Shown: positions 33,004 through 45,021 of the stretch, piece after piece | Layout: each line of letters opens with the position of its first letter | Position numbering within the stretch: position 1 is the stretch's first letter | Assembly (NCBI GenBank): GCA_028752905.1 | Contig: JAQNBH010000007.1 | Coordinates: 20,399,938-20,463,937 of the forward strand | Direction: 5' to 3' | Source of the DNA: Cladorhizidae sp. MBARI D1340-BT2 | Taxonomy: Eukaryota; Porifera; Demospongiae; Poecilosclerida; Cladorhizidae | DNA: 64,000 bases | Position numbers and translations under genes: made by a program | Notes under the pieces: model-generated | Told to the model about the DNA's origin: nothing | The model's input: only the letters and a program-made list of their open reading frames with translations | Databases searched by the model: none

Positions 33004-35985
33004 GGGCACTTGCTACATGTGTCTTGCCTAGTCCTAGACCACTGGAAAGAGCATAGTGGGCACTTGCTACATGTGCCCTGCCTAGTCCTAGATCACTGGA
33101 AAGAGCATAGTGGGCACTTGCTACATGTGCCCTGCCTAGTCCTAGACCACTGGAAAGAGCATAGTGGGTACTTGCTACATGTGTCCTGCCTAATCCTTGA
33201 TCACTGGAAAGAGCACAGTGGGCACTTGCTACATGTGTCCTGCCTAGTCCTAGATCACTGGAAAGAGCATAGTGGGCACTTGCTACATGTGCCCTGCCTA
33301 GTCCTAGATCACCGGAAAGAGCATAGTGGGCACTTGCTACATGTGTCCTGCTAGTCCTAGATCACTGGAAAGAGCATAGTGGGTACTTGCTACATGTGCC
33401 CTGCCTAGTCCTAGATCACTGGAAAGAGCATAGTGGGCACTTGCTACATGTGCCCTGCCTAGTCCTAGATCACTGGAAAGAGCATAGTGGGCACTTGCTA
33501 CATGTGTCCTGCCTAGTCCTAGACCACTGGAAAGAGCATAGTGGGTACTTGCTACATGTGTCCTGCCTAGTCCTAGATCACTGGAAAGAGCATAGTGGGC
33601 ACTTGCTACATGTGCCCTGCCTAGTCCTAGACCACTGGAAAGAGCATAGTGGGCACTTGCTACATGTGCCCTGCCTAGTCCTAGATCACTGGAAAGAGCA
33701 TAGTGGGTACTTGCTACATGTGTCCTGCCTAGTCCTAGATCACTGGAAAGAGCATAGTGGGCACTTGCTACATGTGCCCTGCCTAGTCCTAGATCACTGG
33801 AAAGAGCATAGTGGGCACTTGCTACATGTGTCCTGCCTAGTCCTAGATCACTGGAAAGAGCATAGTGGGCACTTGCTACATGTGTCCTGCCTAGTCCTAG
33901 ACCACTGGAAAGAGCATAGTGGGCACTTGCTACATGTGCCCTGCCTAGTCCTAGATCACTGGAAAAGCATAGTGGGCACTTGCTACATGTGCCCTGCCTA
34001 GTCCTAGATCACTGGAGAGAGCATAGTGGGCACTTGCTACATGTGTCCTGCCTAGTCCTAGATTACTGGAAAGAGCATAGTGGGCACTTGCTACATGTGT
34101 CCTGCCTAATACTAGACCACTGGAAAGAGCATAGTGGGCACTTGCTACATGTACCCTGCCTAGTCCTAGATCACTGGAAAAGCATAGTGGGCACTTGCTA
34201 CATGTGCCCTGCCTAGTCCAAGATCACTGGAGAGAGCATAGTGGGCACTTGCTACATGTGTCCTGCCTAGTCCTAGATCACTGGAAAGAGCATAGTGGGC
34301 ACTTGCTACATGTGCCCTGCCTAGTCCTAGATCACTGGAAAGAGCATAGTGGGCACTTGCTACATGTGTCCTGCCTAGTCCTAGATCACTGGAAAGAGCA
34401 TAGTGGGCACTTGCTACATGTGCCCTGCCTAGTCCTAGATCACTGGAAAGAGCATAGTGGGCACTTGCTACATGTGTCCTGCCTAGTCCTAGACCACTGG
34501 AAAGAGCATAGTGGGCACTTGCTACATGTGTCCTGCCTAGTCCTAGATCACTGGAAAGAGCATAGTGGGCACTTGCTACATGTGTCCTGCCTAGTCCTAG
34601 ACCACTGGAAAGAGCATAGTGGGCACTTGCTACATGTGTCCTGCCTAGTCCTAGATCACTGGAAAGAGCATAGTGGGCACTTGCTACATGTGTCCTGCCT
34701 AGTCCTAGATCACTGGAAAGAGCATAGTGGGCACTTGCTACATGTGACCTGCCTAGTCCTAGACCACTGGAAAGAGCATAGTGGGCACTTGCTACATGTG
34801 TCCTGCCTAGTCCTAGATCACTGGAAAGAGCATAGTGGGCACTTGCTACATGTGCCCTGCCTAGTCCTAGATCACTGGAAAGAGCATAGTGGGCACTTGC
34901 TACATGTGCCCTGCCTAGTCCTAGATCACTGGAAAGAGCATAGTGGGCACTTGCTACATGTGCCCTGCCTAGTCCTAGATCACTGGAAAAGCATAGTGGG
35001 CACTTGCTACATGTGTCCTGCCTAGTCCTAGATCACTGGAAAGAGCATAGTGGGCACTTGCTACATGTGTCCTGCCTAGTCCTAGATTACTGGAAAGAGC
35101 ATAGTGGGCACTTGCTACATGTGTCCTGCCTAATACTAGACCACTGGAAAGAGCATAGTGGGCACTTGCTACATGTGACCTGCCTAGTCCTAGATCACTG
35201 GAAAGAGCATAGTGGGCACTTGCTACATGTGTCCTGCCTAGTCCTAGATCACTGGAAAGAGCATAGTGGGCACTTGCTACATGTGTCCTGCCTAGTCCTA
35301 GATCACTGGAAAGAGCATAGTGGGCACTTGCTACATGTGTCCTGCCTAGTCCTAGATCACTGGAAAGAGCATAGTGGGCACTTACTACATGTGTCCTGCC
35401 TAGTCCTAGATCACTGGAAAGAGCATAGTGGGCACTTGCTACATGTGCCCTGCCTAGTCCTAGATCACTGGAAAGAGCATAGTGGGCACTTGCTACATGT
35501 GTCCTGCCTAATCCTAGATCACTGGAAAGAGCATAGTGGGCACTTTCTACATGTGTCCTGCCTAGTCCTAGATCACTGGAAAGAGCATAGTGGGTACTTG
35601 CTACATGTGCCCTGCCTAGTCCTAGATCACTGGAAAGAGCATAGTGGGCACTTGCTACATGTGCCCTGCCTAGTCCTAGATCACTGGAAAGAGCATAGTG
35701 GGCACTTGCTACATGCTACATGTGCCCTGCCTAACAATGGAAAGAGCATAGTGGGCACTTGCTACATGTGTCCTGCCTAGTCCTAGACCACTGGAAAGAG
35801 CATAGTGGGCACTTGCTACATGTGTCCTGCCTAGTCCTAGATCACTGGAAAGAGCATAGTGGGCACTTGCTACATGTGCCCTGCCTAGTCCTAGATCACT
35901 GGAAAGAGCATAGTGGGCACTTGCTACATGTGTCCTGCTAGTCCTAGATCACTGGAAGGAGCATAGTGGGCACTTGCTACATAGA
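33004..35985. repeat. 54-bp satellite, main part (~55 copies)
   Basis: 54 bp, divisible by three, so plus frames of 60-276 codons arise, broken only where 1-2-bp deletions (ggaaaagcatag, cctgctagt) occur. Block duplications are visible: the string with attactgg/taatactagacc recurs at 34062-34130 and 35085-35145. Confidence 0.98.
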
Positions 35986-37230
35986 GGGTGCTCACTACAT
36001 CCTTTAAGGAATGTGTGTGTGTGTGTGTATACACTATATAAATATTAACACAACAATTTACAGACCAGACAACACGATTACTTAAACTGCTTCACACACA
36101 AGCAGCATAAAAGATGTCGTGGACTGTCCAGGTATGTGGGGGTGGGTATAAAGGGCAAAGGCCAGGGATAGTCTTAGCATGGGGCTGGAGCTAAAGCAGG
36201 GCTACAGTTACAGCTGTAGCTAGGGCTAGAGTGGGGCTATGGGATGGGTTATTGTTGGACTAGGAGAGCTAGGGCTAGGATTACATTAAGTTAGGTCTAG
36301 AGTTACAATGGTCCAGGGTAAGGCTAAGGGTAAGGCTAGGGCTAGGGCTAGAACTAGGGCTAGGGTTGCAGGATTAATGTTTGACTTAGGGATCGAGTTA
36401 CAAAGTAGGGCTAGAGTTGGAGGTAGGACAAGGGCTCTGCTTATTAGGACTAACCCTCCACCATTATGACCATGGACAACACACTATAGTGTACTAACAC
36501 TTCACCATTATGACCATGGCATTATTACCACAGACAACACACTATCGTGTACAAACACTTCAGGATACAGAACTGAGAAAATTGATTGAACTCCAAACTG
36601 TTCTGGGAAATCTTCAGAGCAAGATATTCCTTGTCTTGTAGGAACTCTGTCACCTACAAGCATAAACATGCAAGCATGTGATGATTGCAAGCATGTGATG
36701 GATTTCAATGGAGCAAGTGACATAATAGCAAAACAGATTTCCAATCCACACAAAATACTCGTAGGTTTGGCACAGTGCTGCACAGGCACTATATAACACC
36801 CCCCCCCCCCCAAAAAGCAGGATGGCCTGGCATTTCATACCCCTAATGGGGATGGTGGCCCAGCCTGCATGCTATAATGCCAGAGTCACCTTACCTTGTT
36901 TGACACCTTTCTCAGTGTGGGTTTGCACCAATAGCCACACCCATCCTACCATTTGCCTCTTCCATTTGGAAGGGGCAAGGTGGACACACAACGAACCCGA
37001 GGCACTCTGCTTCGGGCTGATCTAGCCCGCTGCATGCTGGCTTCTGCTGAACCATAATTATCACGGAATAAGCTCTTTATAGATCCTAAAGTCATCATAT
37101 AGAGGTGCAGATTAACTAGGTTCACAGTCAATTAGTCTCTTACAACGCATGTACAATATGTAGGTGTTATTATTATCATTACATGTATTAATATTAATAT
37201 TATTATTAATATTAATATAATTATTATTAA

Positions 37231-37290
<60 letters not shown>

Positions 37291-37296
37291 TACTAT

Positions 37297-37332
<36 letters not shown>

Positions 37333-37599
37333 AATTACTACTGCTATTATTATTATTATTATTATTATTTAATTCAAAAATTACAAGTGTTCATACCAAC
37401 TGTTGTTGGGGCACAAGTATAGCCTATTCCCACACTAATGCCACAATCCTAGACACTGCTCCAGCCTAGACACTGCTCCAGCCTATTGACCCAGCGATCG
37501 GCGTGAGCAATCTTGGCCACCGCAATAACTAAATTAACCACCTAAGGGCATTCGGTTTCAGCCTCATACAAGCTTTCTTCTGCCAAGTGGGATCACACC
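35986..37599. other. No gene; simple repeats
   Basis: GT run at 36013-36028; 36165-36440 is a degenerate (GGGCTA)n-like tract; a short duplication (ccattatgaccatgg, cagacaacacactat) lies near 36460-36545; a C run at 36799-36812; and an (ATT)n/(ACT)n microsatellite spans about 37165-37372. A 101-codon minus frame at 36508-36813 has no support. Confidence 0.6.
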
Positions 37600-39495
37600 A
37601 CAGCATCACATCCAATGAACATGCTCTCCAAGCACAAGGGAGGAACAGCAAACCTGAGAGAGAGCAAGCCCCATGCTTCTTGTTGAAGACATCCAATGAG
37701 CACGCTCTCCAAGCTCAAGGGAGGAACAACAGCAAACCTGAGTGAGCCAGCCCCATGCTTCTTGTTGAAGACATACAATGAGCATGCTCTCCAAGCTCAA
37801 GGGAGGAACAACAGCAAACCTGAGTGAGCCAGCCCCATGCTTCTTTTTGAAGACATCCAATGAGCATGCTCTCCAAACACAAGGGAGGAACAACAGCAAA
37901 CCTGAGTGAGCCAGCCCCATGCTTCTTGTTGAAGACATCCAATGAGCACGCTCTCCAAGCTCAAGGGAGGAACAACAGCAAACCTGAGTGAGCCAGCCCC
38001 ATGCTTCTTGTTGAAGACATCCAATGAGCATGCTCTCCAAGCTCAAGGGAGGAACAACAGCAAACCTGAGTGAGCCAGCCCCATGCTTCTTGTTGAAGAC
38101 ATCCAATGAGCACGCTCTCAAGCTCAAGGGAGGAACAACAGCAAACCTGAGTGAGCCAGCCCCATGCTTCTTGTTGAAGACATCCAATGAGCACGCTCTC
38201 CAAGCTCAAGGGAGGAACAACAGCAAACCTGAGTGAGCCAGCCCCATGCTTCTTGTTGAAGACATCCAATGAGCATGCTCTCCAAGCTCAAGGGAGGAAC
38301 AACAGCAAACCTGAGTGAGCCAGCCCCATGCTTCTTGTTGAAGACATCCAATGAGCATGCTCTCCAAGCACAAGGGAGGAACAACAGCAAACCTGAGTGA
38401 GCCAGCCCCATGCTTCTTGTTTAAGACATCCAATGAGCACGCTCTCCAAGCTCAAGGGAGGAACAACAGCAAACCTGAGTGAGCCAGCCCCATGCTTCTT
38501 GTTGAAGACATCCAATGAGCATGCTCTCCAAGCTCAAGGGAGGAACAACAGCAAACCTGAGTGAGCCAGCCCCATGCTTCTTGTTGAAGACATCCAATGA
38601 GCATGCTCTCCAAGCACAAGGGAGGAACAACAGCAAACCTGAGTGAGCCAGCCCCATGCTTCTTGTTGAAGACATCCAATGAGCATGCTCTCCAAACACA
38701 AGGGAGGAACAACAGCAAACCTGAGTGAGCCAGCTCCATGCTTCTTGTTGAAGACATCCAATGAGCACGCTCTCCAAGCTCAAGGGAGGAACAACAGAAA
38801 ACCTGAGTGAGCCAGCCCCATGCATCTTGTTGAAGACATACAATGAGCATGCTCTCCAAGCTCAAGGGAGGAACAACAGCAAACCTGAGTGAGCCAGCCC
38901 CATGCTTCTTGTTGAAGACATCCAATGAGCATGCTCTCCAAGCACAAGGGAGGAACAACAGCAAACCTGAGTGAGCCAGCTCCATGCTTCTTGTTGAAGA
39001 CATCCAATGAACATGCTCTCCAAACACAAGGGAGGAACAACAGCAAACCTGAGTGAGCCAGCCCCATGCTTCTTGTTGAAGACATCCAATGAGTATGCTC
39101 TCCAAGCTCAAGGGAGGAACAACAGCAAACCTGAGTGAGCCAGCCCCATGCTTCTTGTTGAAGACATCCAATGAACATGCTCTCCAAGCTCAAGGGAGGA
39201 ACAACAGCAAACCTGAGTGAGCCAGCCCCATGCTTCTTGTTGAAGACATCCAATGAGCATGCTCTCCAAACACAAGGGAGGAACAACAGCAAACCTGATA
39301 GAGCCAGCCCCATGCTTCTTGTTGAAGACATCCAATGAGTATGCTCTCCAAGCTCAAGGGAGGAACAACAGCAAACCTGAGTGAGCCAGCCCCATGCTTC
39401 TTGTTGAAGACATCCAATGAGCATGCTCTCCAAACACAAGGGAGGAACAACAGCAAACCTGAGTGAGCCAGCCCCATGCTTCTTGTTGAAGACCG
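37600..39495. repeat. 82-bp tandem array, ~23 copies
   Basis: Unit of 82 bp with gacatccaatgagcatgctc, aagggaggaacaacagcaaa and gagccagccccatgcttctt. Because 82 = 3x27+1, every minus frame stays open in rotation, giving a dozen overlapping 75-249-codon frames that are by-products. Confidence 0.98.
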
Positions 39496-39830
39496 AAAGC
39501 ATTTCGATGTATCTTTGTCTTGAGTGCACCCACCATGCATATGGAGAATATGATTACACAGAGCATATTCTTGCATATTCTTGTGTTGTGACCTAGTGCA
39601 GCAGATGTGGTGAACAACTCTGTTTTGTTGACATCGCACTCAAACTTGAAATCACAGCAGGCCCATGAAAATTAGACCCACCCCCACCCCCCCACCCCAG
39701 TTCTTCTCATTCACAGTTTATTTATCATGCCTTCTATTCTAATAATTCTAATCTAATAAAGCAAAAATTAAATTTAAAAAAGCAACGACATCTCTCAAAT
39801 AAAAATATATATTCCGATGTTTCAGTCAAT
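39496..39830. other. No gene seen
   Basis: Unique flank between the 82-bp array and the hAT remnant. Contains a C/A-rich cacccccacccccccacccc tract near 39678. Confidence 0.5.
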
Positions 39831-39834
39831 GCAT

Positions 39835-40036
39835 CTCTCTGTGTCACTGTTGTGGTACAGCATAACAGGTCCTCACGTCTTCTCTTCAGCGACACTCTCT
39901 CTCACCTATCATTCAGGGGGCGTTGGTCCTGTGGAAAAAAGGCAAACTGTACCTACAGTCCTCCGATAAGCATCCAGATAGCACTGGAGGCAACTGCTGA
40001 AAATAGAGGGAAATGATGATCACTCGAAAATGCTGG
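39835..40036 (-). pseudogene. Second hAT transposase C-terminal fragment
   Basis: Nucleotide similarity to 4495-4705 of the first hAT element over about 200 bp. Shared blocks include gtacagcataaca, tcttctcttcag, atcattcag/atcattaag, catccagatagca, gaggcaactgc and atagagggaaa. It encodes the same dimerisation region but with many small indels, so older or separately decayed. The flanks show no terminal repeats. Confidence 0.65.
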
Positions 40037-40300
40037 ACACACAGGAGTACTTCTCTTTGCAGGCTTTCTTCACTCTAGGAGGTCTGATATACTCCACCAT
40101 GGTGATCCGTGCCTGCACAACCCCTTTACCCACTCCATGCAGGTGGACTATACACAGACGATACAGGCAGTCATCTAAGTCTGCAGTGCGAGGTTTGTTT
40201 GCTCTGGGCTGGCTCAGTGAAAGGATGCAGTGTCTAGGGCAGCTGGACATTCACATCCTGTTCACTGCCTTTAGAGAAGCCAATTCTGGTCTTTGATCCA

Positions 40301-40546
40301 TTGGAACAGCTTCAGCTAAGGACGGTAGGAACAATGTTGCGTACAGCTAACTACATCCAATGGGTGAATTCCACTGATGAAGAGGGGAGGGGGAAGCTCG
40401 ATTCCACAATAAGAGCACTTCCTCTGCCTGTCACAGCACTCATGCAAGAAGCCACACGACTCGGCTTCTTCAGGCTCTTCTACCCAAACCAACAGGTTAA
40501 AAATTTGATTAAGTCTGAACTTGGGAATGACGATTCAGCAGAATAA
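40301..40546 (+). CDS. Coding-like ORF, 81 codons
   Basis: Starts MEQLQLRTVGTMLRTANYIQ, contains NSTDEEGRGKLDSTIRALPL and LGFFRLFYPNQQVKNL, and stops at 40544. Balanced composition with amphipathic helices and an acidic end. The frame extends upstream only a few codons. It sits between the hAT fragment and the Tigger element, and may be a host exon or transposon relic. Not recognised. 40037-40300 and 40547-40683 hold nothing clear. Confidence 0.3.
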   Translation: MEQLQLRTVGTMLRTANYIQWVNSTDEEGRGKLDSTIRALPLPVTALMQEATRLGFFRLFYPNQQVKNLIKSELGNDDSAE

Positions 40547-40683
40547 CTCATGACACTGCAGTTGTACTCACTTGTACTCCTGTACAGCCATGCAATTACA
40601 TGTGGGGCTTTTTGCTGTTATAACAACTCGTGACGCTGCACTAGTTCTCCTGAACTACATGCAATTAGGTGATTTTGTTGTTA

Positions 40684-42110
40684 CAGTGGTCCCTCCGTAT
40701 TAAGACCCTCCCAAGTAAGACCACCTCCATTATAAGACCACTTTTGCTTGCTCCCGGTTGGCTGGCTTTATTTTCCCCCTCCCAAGTAAGACCCTCTAAG
40801 ATAAGTCCACCTCTCTTATAAGACCACTTGGCTGGATCAATATCCTCCCAAATAAGACCAAGCACCCACGAATACAGTGAATTTAGTTTTTTGTTTGAAG
40901 ATCTACCTTCTAACTGTGAAAGATCAAAAACTGGTACATATTTACATCTACATTGATCCAAAGAGGGACTTCGGCATCGAGTATGAGGCACAGGCCAAGG
41001 TGTGGATGAGCGCTCCCATCTGGGAGCAGTGGCTCAAGCGCATCAACAATAAGATGCTAGCTGAGGGCCGGAAGATCATCATCTTCATTGGGACAACTGC
41101 TCAGCGCACTCAGATATCAACCTCAGAAACCTCAAGCTGGTCTTCCTGCCGGCCAACACCACCTCCTAGCTTCAGCCTATGGACGCTGGCATCATCCAGG
41201 CTATGAAGCTGCTCTACCGGAAGCAGATGATTCGCTACATTCTCCAGCTCATGGACGACACTGTGAATGCCGATAGTGGTTGCACTGAGAAAATGAGCTT
41301 GCTTATCAAGAAGGTGGATGTTCTGATGGCGATCCGCTGGCTCAAAAAGGTCTGGGATGACCTCCACGTGTCCACCATCAAGAAGTGCTTTAAGAAGTGT
41401 GGCTTCACGACCACCACTGCCCCTGCTGCTGAGGTCGAGGAGCTCACCATCTCTGCTGAGGATACGGTCATCAATGGGCAGCTGCTGGAGGGTGTGACAC
41501 TGGAGGGCTATGCCAACATCGACAGCGAGGTGCACACCAGTGAGGTGCAGACCAGTGAGGACCACTATGACTCTGCCCTTGACCAAGCCCTTGCCACCTC
41601 TGCTGACTCCTCCCATAAGGAGCCTGAGTCAGACGATGAGTAGGATGGCCCCATGCCCACTCCTGTCACTGTGTCAGAGGTGTTTGAAATAGTGTGCAAG
41701 CTGCGTGACTTTGCCACTCATCGAGGCATTCCCAAGCTTGTGGCATGTGCTGATTCTATCGAGCAGATGGTCATCCAGAACAGGATGGAGCGGACTGTCC
41801 AGTCCAGTACCTCGGACTTTCTGTGTCCTAAGGACACTGCATGAGTCTAATGTCCAATACATGTATACAATGATAACCAATGTCTTTATCAAGACACCCA
41901 TAATTCGAAATGAGAATACAGTATCTTGTCTGGGGAGCTTGCAGTTGGTTTAATATTATAAATGCGTGTACACTACACAATAAAATCCATTGAGCAATGC
42001 TTTGTGAGACCCCTGCCATGCCTGAGAGCGATATTCCCAAGTAAGACCACCTCTCTAATAAGACCAGTTGGAAGTGCTCCCTGGGTGGTCTTAATAGGGA
42101 GGGACCACTG
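40684..42110 (+). mobile_element. Tigger/pogo-type transposon, internally deleted
   Basis: Ends CAGTGGTCCCTCCGTATTAA (from 40684) and its inverted partner TTAATAGGGAGGGACCACTG (to 42110) pair with two mismatches and are flanked by TA on both sides (40682-40683, 42111-42112), the Tc1/mariner-pogo target. CAGTG-type ends are usual for Tigger. Degenerate 'aagtaagaccacct..ataagaccact' words repeat inside both ends. The interior retains only the second half of the transposase; the first half is deleted. Confidence 0.85.
40956..41844 (+). pseudogene. Tigger transposase C-terminal half, broken
   Basis: DPKRDFGIEYEAQAKVWMSA, then WEQWLKRINNKM belong to the DDE_1 (CENP-B/jerky-like) core. After a frameshift at about 41085-41092 the second frame gives DNCSAHSDINLRNLKLVFLP (the second catalytic Asp of 'DNC.AH'), ANTTS, an in-frame TAG at 41167 replacing the usual Ser/Pro position, and LQPMDAGIIQAMKLLYRKQ (family 'QPLDqGii...K..YR', carrying the third catalytic Asp). 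An acidic tail follows with a further TAG at 41641 and an open continuation to TGA 41842. The first catalytic Asp region is missing. Non-functional. Confidence 0.85.
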
Positions 42111-42329
42111 TATATGCATACACAATCCCAATCAAGCATACAGTGAAACCTTCCTCATCCAGATCCCCCACAACTGGGCAATGTCTGGAAGTATTCCTGG
42201 AACATGGAATGTGAGCTGGATTTGCCTTCAAGAAATGTACTAGTTCCAAAATCCACTAGTGCCAAAACCCATTGAGATCAATTGTAGACCTACTAGCAGC
42301 CTTGGAGTTAGTTATGCACAGCATGTGTG

Positions 42330-42620
42330 AGTAGGTCCACAATGTTCTAAGCTGGGCACAGCTAAGATGCTGGGGGAGTGAGCTATGCACAGTGCTCAAT
42401 GTTCTAAGCTGGGCAGAGAAGCACAGCTGCTGGTTTCTAAGATGCTGGGGGAGTGAGCTATGCACAGTGCTCAATGTTCTAAGCTGGGCAGAGAAGCACA
42501 AGCTGCTGGTTTCTAAGATGCTGGGGGAGTCAGCAATGTTCTAAGCTGGGCAGAGAAGCACAAGCTGCTGGTTTCTAAGATGCTGGGGGAGTCAGCAATG
42601 TTCTAAGATGGGCAGAGAAC
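42330..42620. repeat. ~70-bp repeat, 4 copies, progressively shortened
   Basis: Units contain caatgttctaagctgggcag, agaagcacaagctgctggtt and tctaagatgctgggggagt. Later copies lose the gagctatgcacagtgct part. 42113-42329 and 42621-42850 carry no recognised gene. Confidence 0.8.
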
Positions 42621-42854
42621 ACAGCTACTGATTTCTAAGTTCCCCAGTAAGAGGCAAGCCCCAAAGCTCCTGAGCCGCCCACCCAGACAAGGGAGGTCTC
42701 CCGTGGTATCATACAGGGAATAGCCACCACCACCTTCAATACTAGGGGAACAGTGGGGCATTCCCACGAAACATTGTCACAGAACAAATTACCACTTTGT
42801 CATTCCATGCTTGCGAAGTTGCAACACTGGCTTCCGAGGCATCTACAAAAAAAC

Positions 42855-43505
42855 ACGACAGCAACACAGGCAACAGATGAAAATGACAGCAACACAAGCA
42901 ACAAACAAAACAGGCAACAAATGAAAACGACAGCAATAGGGGCATCAGATGAAAATGAGAGCAACACAGGCAACAGATGATAATGACAGCAACACAGGCA
43001 ACAAATAAAAATGACAGCAACACAGGCAACAAATGAAAACAATAGCAACACAGGCAACAGATGGAAATGAGAGCAACACAGGCAACAGATGAAAATGACA
43101 GCAACACAGGCAACAGATGAAAATGAGAGCAACACAGGCAACAGATGAAAATGAGAGCAACACAGGCAACAGATGAAAATGACAGCAATACAGGCAACAG
43201 ATGAAAATGACAGCAACACAGGCAACAGATGAAAATGACAGCAACACAGGCAACAGATGAAAATGACAGCAACACAGGCAACAGATGAAAATGACAGCAA
43301 CACAGGCAACAGATGAAAATGACAGCAACACAGGCAACAGATGAAAATGACAGCAACACAGGCAACAGATGAAAATGACAACAGATGAAAATGACAGCAA
43401 CACAGGCAACAGATGAAAATGACAGCAACACAGGCAACAAATGAAAATGACAGCAACACAGGCAACAGATGAAAATGAGAGCAACACAAGCAACAAACAG
43501 AAACG
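42855..43505. repeat. 28-bp tandem array, ~23 copies
   Basis: Unit gacagcaacacaggcaacag + atgaaaat. Variants gagagcaac, caataggg, aacaaatg. Gives Cys/Leu/Phe-rich minus frames of 204-287 codons that mimic membrane proteins but follow the 28-residue period exactly. Confidence 0.97.
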
Positions 43506-43950
43506 AGCAACCAACAGATGGCAAATTTTATAACTTTCTCGATGCTTTTGTTCGGACAAATACTCGCACAGCGACCAACAGGCAACACGACTACTTTAGC
43601 CTGCATGCGTACGTGCATGCGCGTGTGTAGTACAAACACACACACCCTTGCTGATGCCGACATTTATAACACGTGCACATACGCACATGTATTGATTCGA
43701 TGCATTTCGTGCCCCCCTAACTTACAGACGTACATACAACGTTACAATGTATTTTCTGGACAAAGTTTTAACCCTCTACTCACTTATTGTATATTATTTT
43801 CATGCTGATGTGCATGGTTGGGGGGGGAAGGGGTGGGAGAATCTGTTCGTTTAAATAGAGGACTGGGTCTTCAGAAAACTCCGATCTAGTATTTCAAAAA
43901 CTTTACATTGCATTGTAATTAACACTTATTCTGGTGTACTGCGTATTCAA
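43506..43950. other. No gene seen
   Basis: Unique flank with a CA/GT tract (43620-43650) and G-rich gttggggggggaaggggtgg near 43815. Confidence 0.5.
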
Positions 43951-43954
43951 GTTA

Positions 43955-44575
43955 GCATTCAAGTTAGCCTTCAAGTTAGCCTTCAAGTTAGCCTTCAAGT
44001 TAGCCTTCAAGTTAGCATTCAAGTTAGCCTTCAAGTTAGCATTCAAGTTAGCATTCAAGTTAGCCTTCAAGTTAGCATTCAAGTTAGCCTTCAAGTTAGC
44101 ATTCAAGTTAGCATTCAAGTTAGCCTTCAAGTTAGCATTCAAGTTAACATTCAAGTTAGCATTCAAGTTAGCCTTCAAGTTAGCATTCAAGTTAGCATTC
44201 AAGTTAGCATTCAAGTTAGCCTTCAAGTTAGCCTTCAAGTTAGCATTCAAGTTAGCCTTCAAGTTAGCATTCAAGTTAGCATTCAAGTTAGCCTTCAAGT
44301 TAGCATTCAAGTTAGCATTCAAGTTAGTCTTCAAGTTAGCATTCAAGTTAGCCTTCAAGTTAGCTTCAAATTAGCCTTCAAGTTAGCATTCAAGTTAGCC
44401 TTCAAGTTAGCATCCAAGTTAGCCTTCAAGTTAGCCTTCAAGTTAGCATTCAAGATAGCATTCAAGTTAGCATTCAAGTTAGCCTTCAAGTTAGCATTCA
44501 AGTTAGCATTCAAGTTAGCATTCAAGTTAGCATTCAAGTTAGCCTTCAAGTTAGCATTCAAGTTAGCCTCGCGTG
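43955..44575. repeat. 12-bp tandem array, ~52 copies
   Basis: caagttagcctt / caagttagcatt in irregular alternation. Encodes FKLA repeats on plus and NANLKANL on minus; the period of 12 keeps frames open. Confidence 0.97.
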
Positions 44576-45021
44576 ATTCAAAATTCAAGGGAATAGGGAG
44601 CAGGAGGAGGAAATCTGGACTTTGAGGGGGGAGGGTATCCCAAGGAACCCCTCCTACAAGGCTGTTTTCAGAGGACTTAATATTCACAGTTGGCTATGTA
44701 GAATCAAATCCGCGAAGAGGAGCAGTATGTGTCTCCACTAGTCTCCCTATTATGTTACACATCCAGAAATATATTGAACTTCCCTGTGTTGCTTTTTCTA
44801 CAGCAGGCGGGCATATGGCAGAATCTGTATAACTAGCACATGACCATCACATGATCATATCACTTCGGCACAACTAACTGCATAGTTCAATGTCTTGGTA
44901 CGTGCATTAGTAATGACTGCACTCTGTTATGTGAGGCCCAAGCTCTGGTACAAATCAGCTATTTACATGAGACCCTTTACCTTTAGAGCGAACAAGGGGG
45001 GGGGGGGTTGTGTACACTTAA
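44576..45021. other. No gene; MITE-type end and poly-G
   Basis: Contains AGACCCTTTACC at 44970-44981, the terminal motif of the MITE at 254-372, and a G run (44996-45007). No coding exon seen. Confidence 0.5.

Noticed and set aside
33387..35941. Series of plus ORFs with LLHVSCLVLDHWKEHSGH repeats as a repeat protein
   Set aside because: Unit length of 54 keeps any stop-free frame open. Frames break at random 1-2-bp deletions, so there is no frame constraint.
37606..39639. Multiple 75-249-codon minus ORFs
   Set aside because: They are the 82-bp array read in rotating frames; identical peptides recur in every frame.
42742..43663. Cys/Leu/Phe-rich minus ORFs as a membrane protein
   Set aside because: The hydrophobic pattern is exactly the 28-bp array repeated; three frames give the same peptide.
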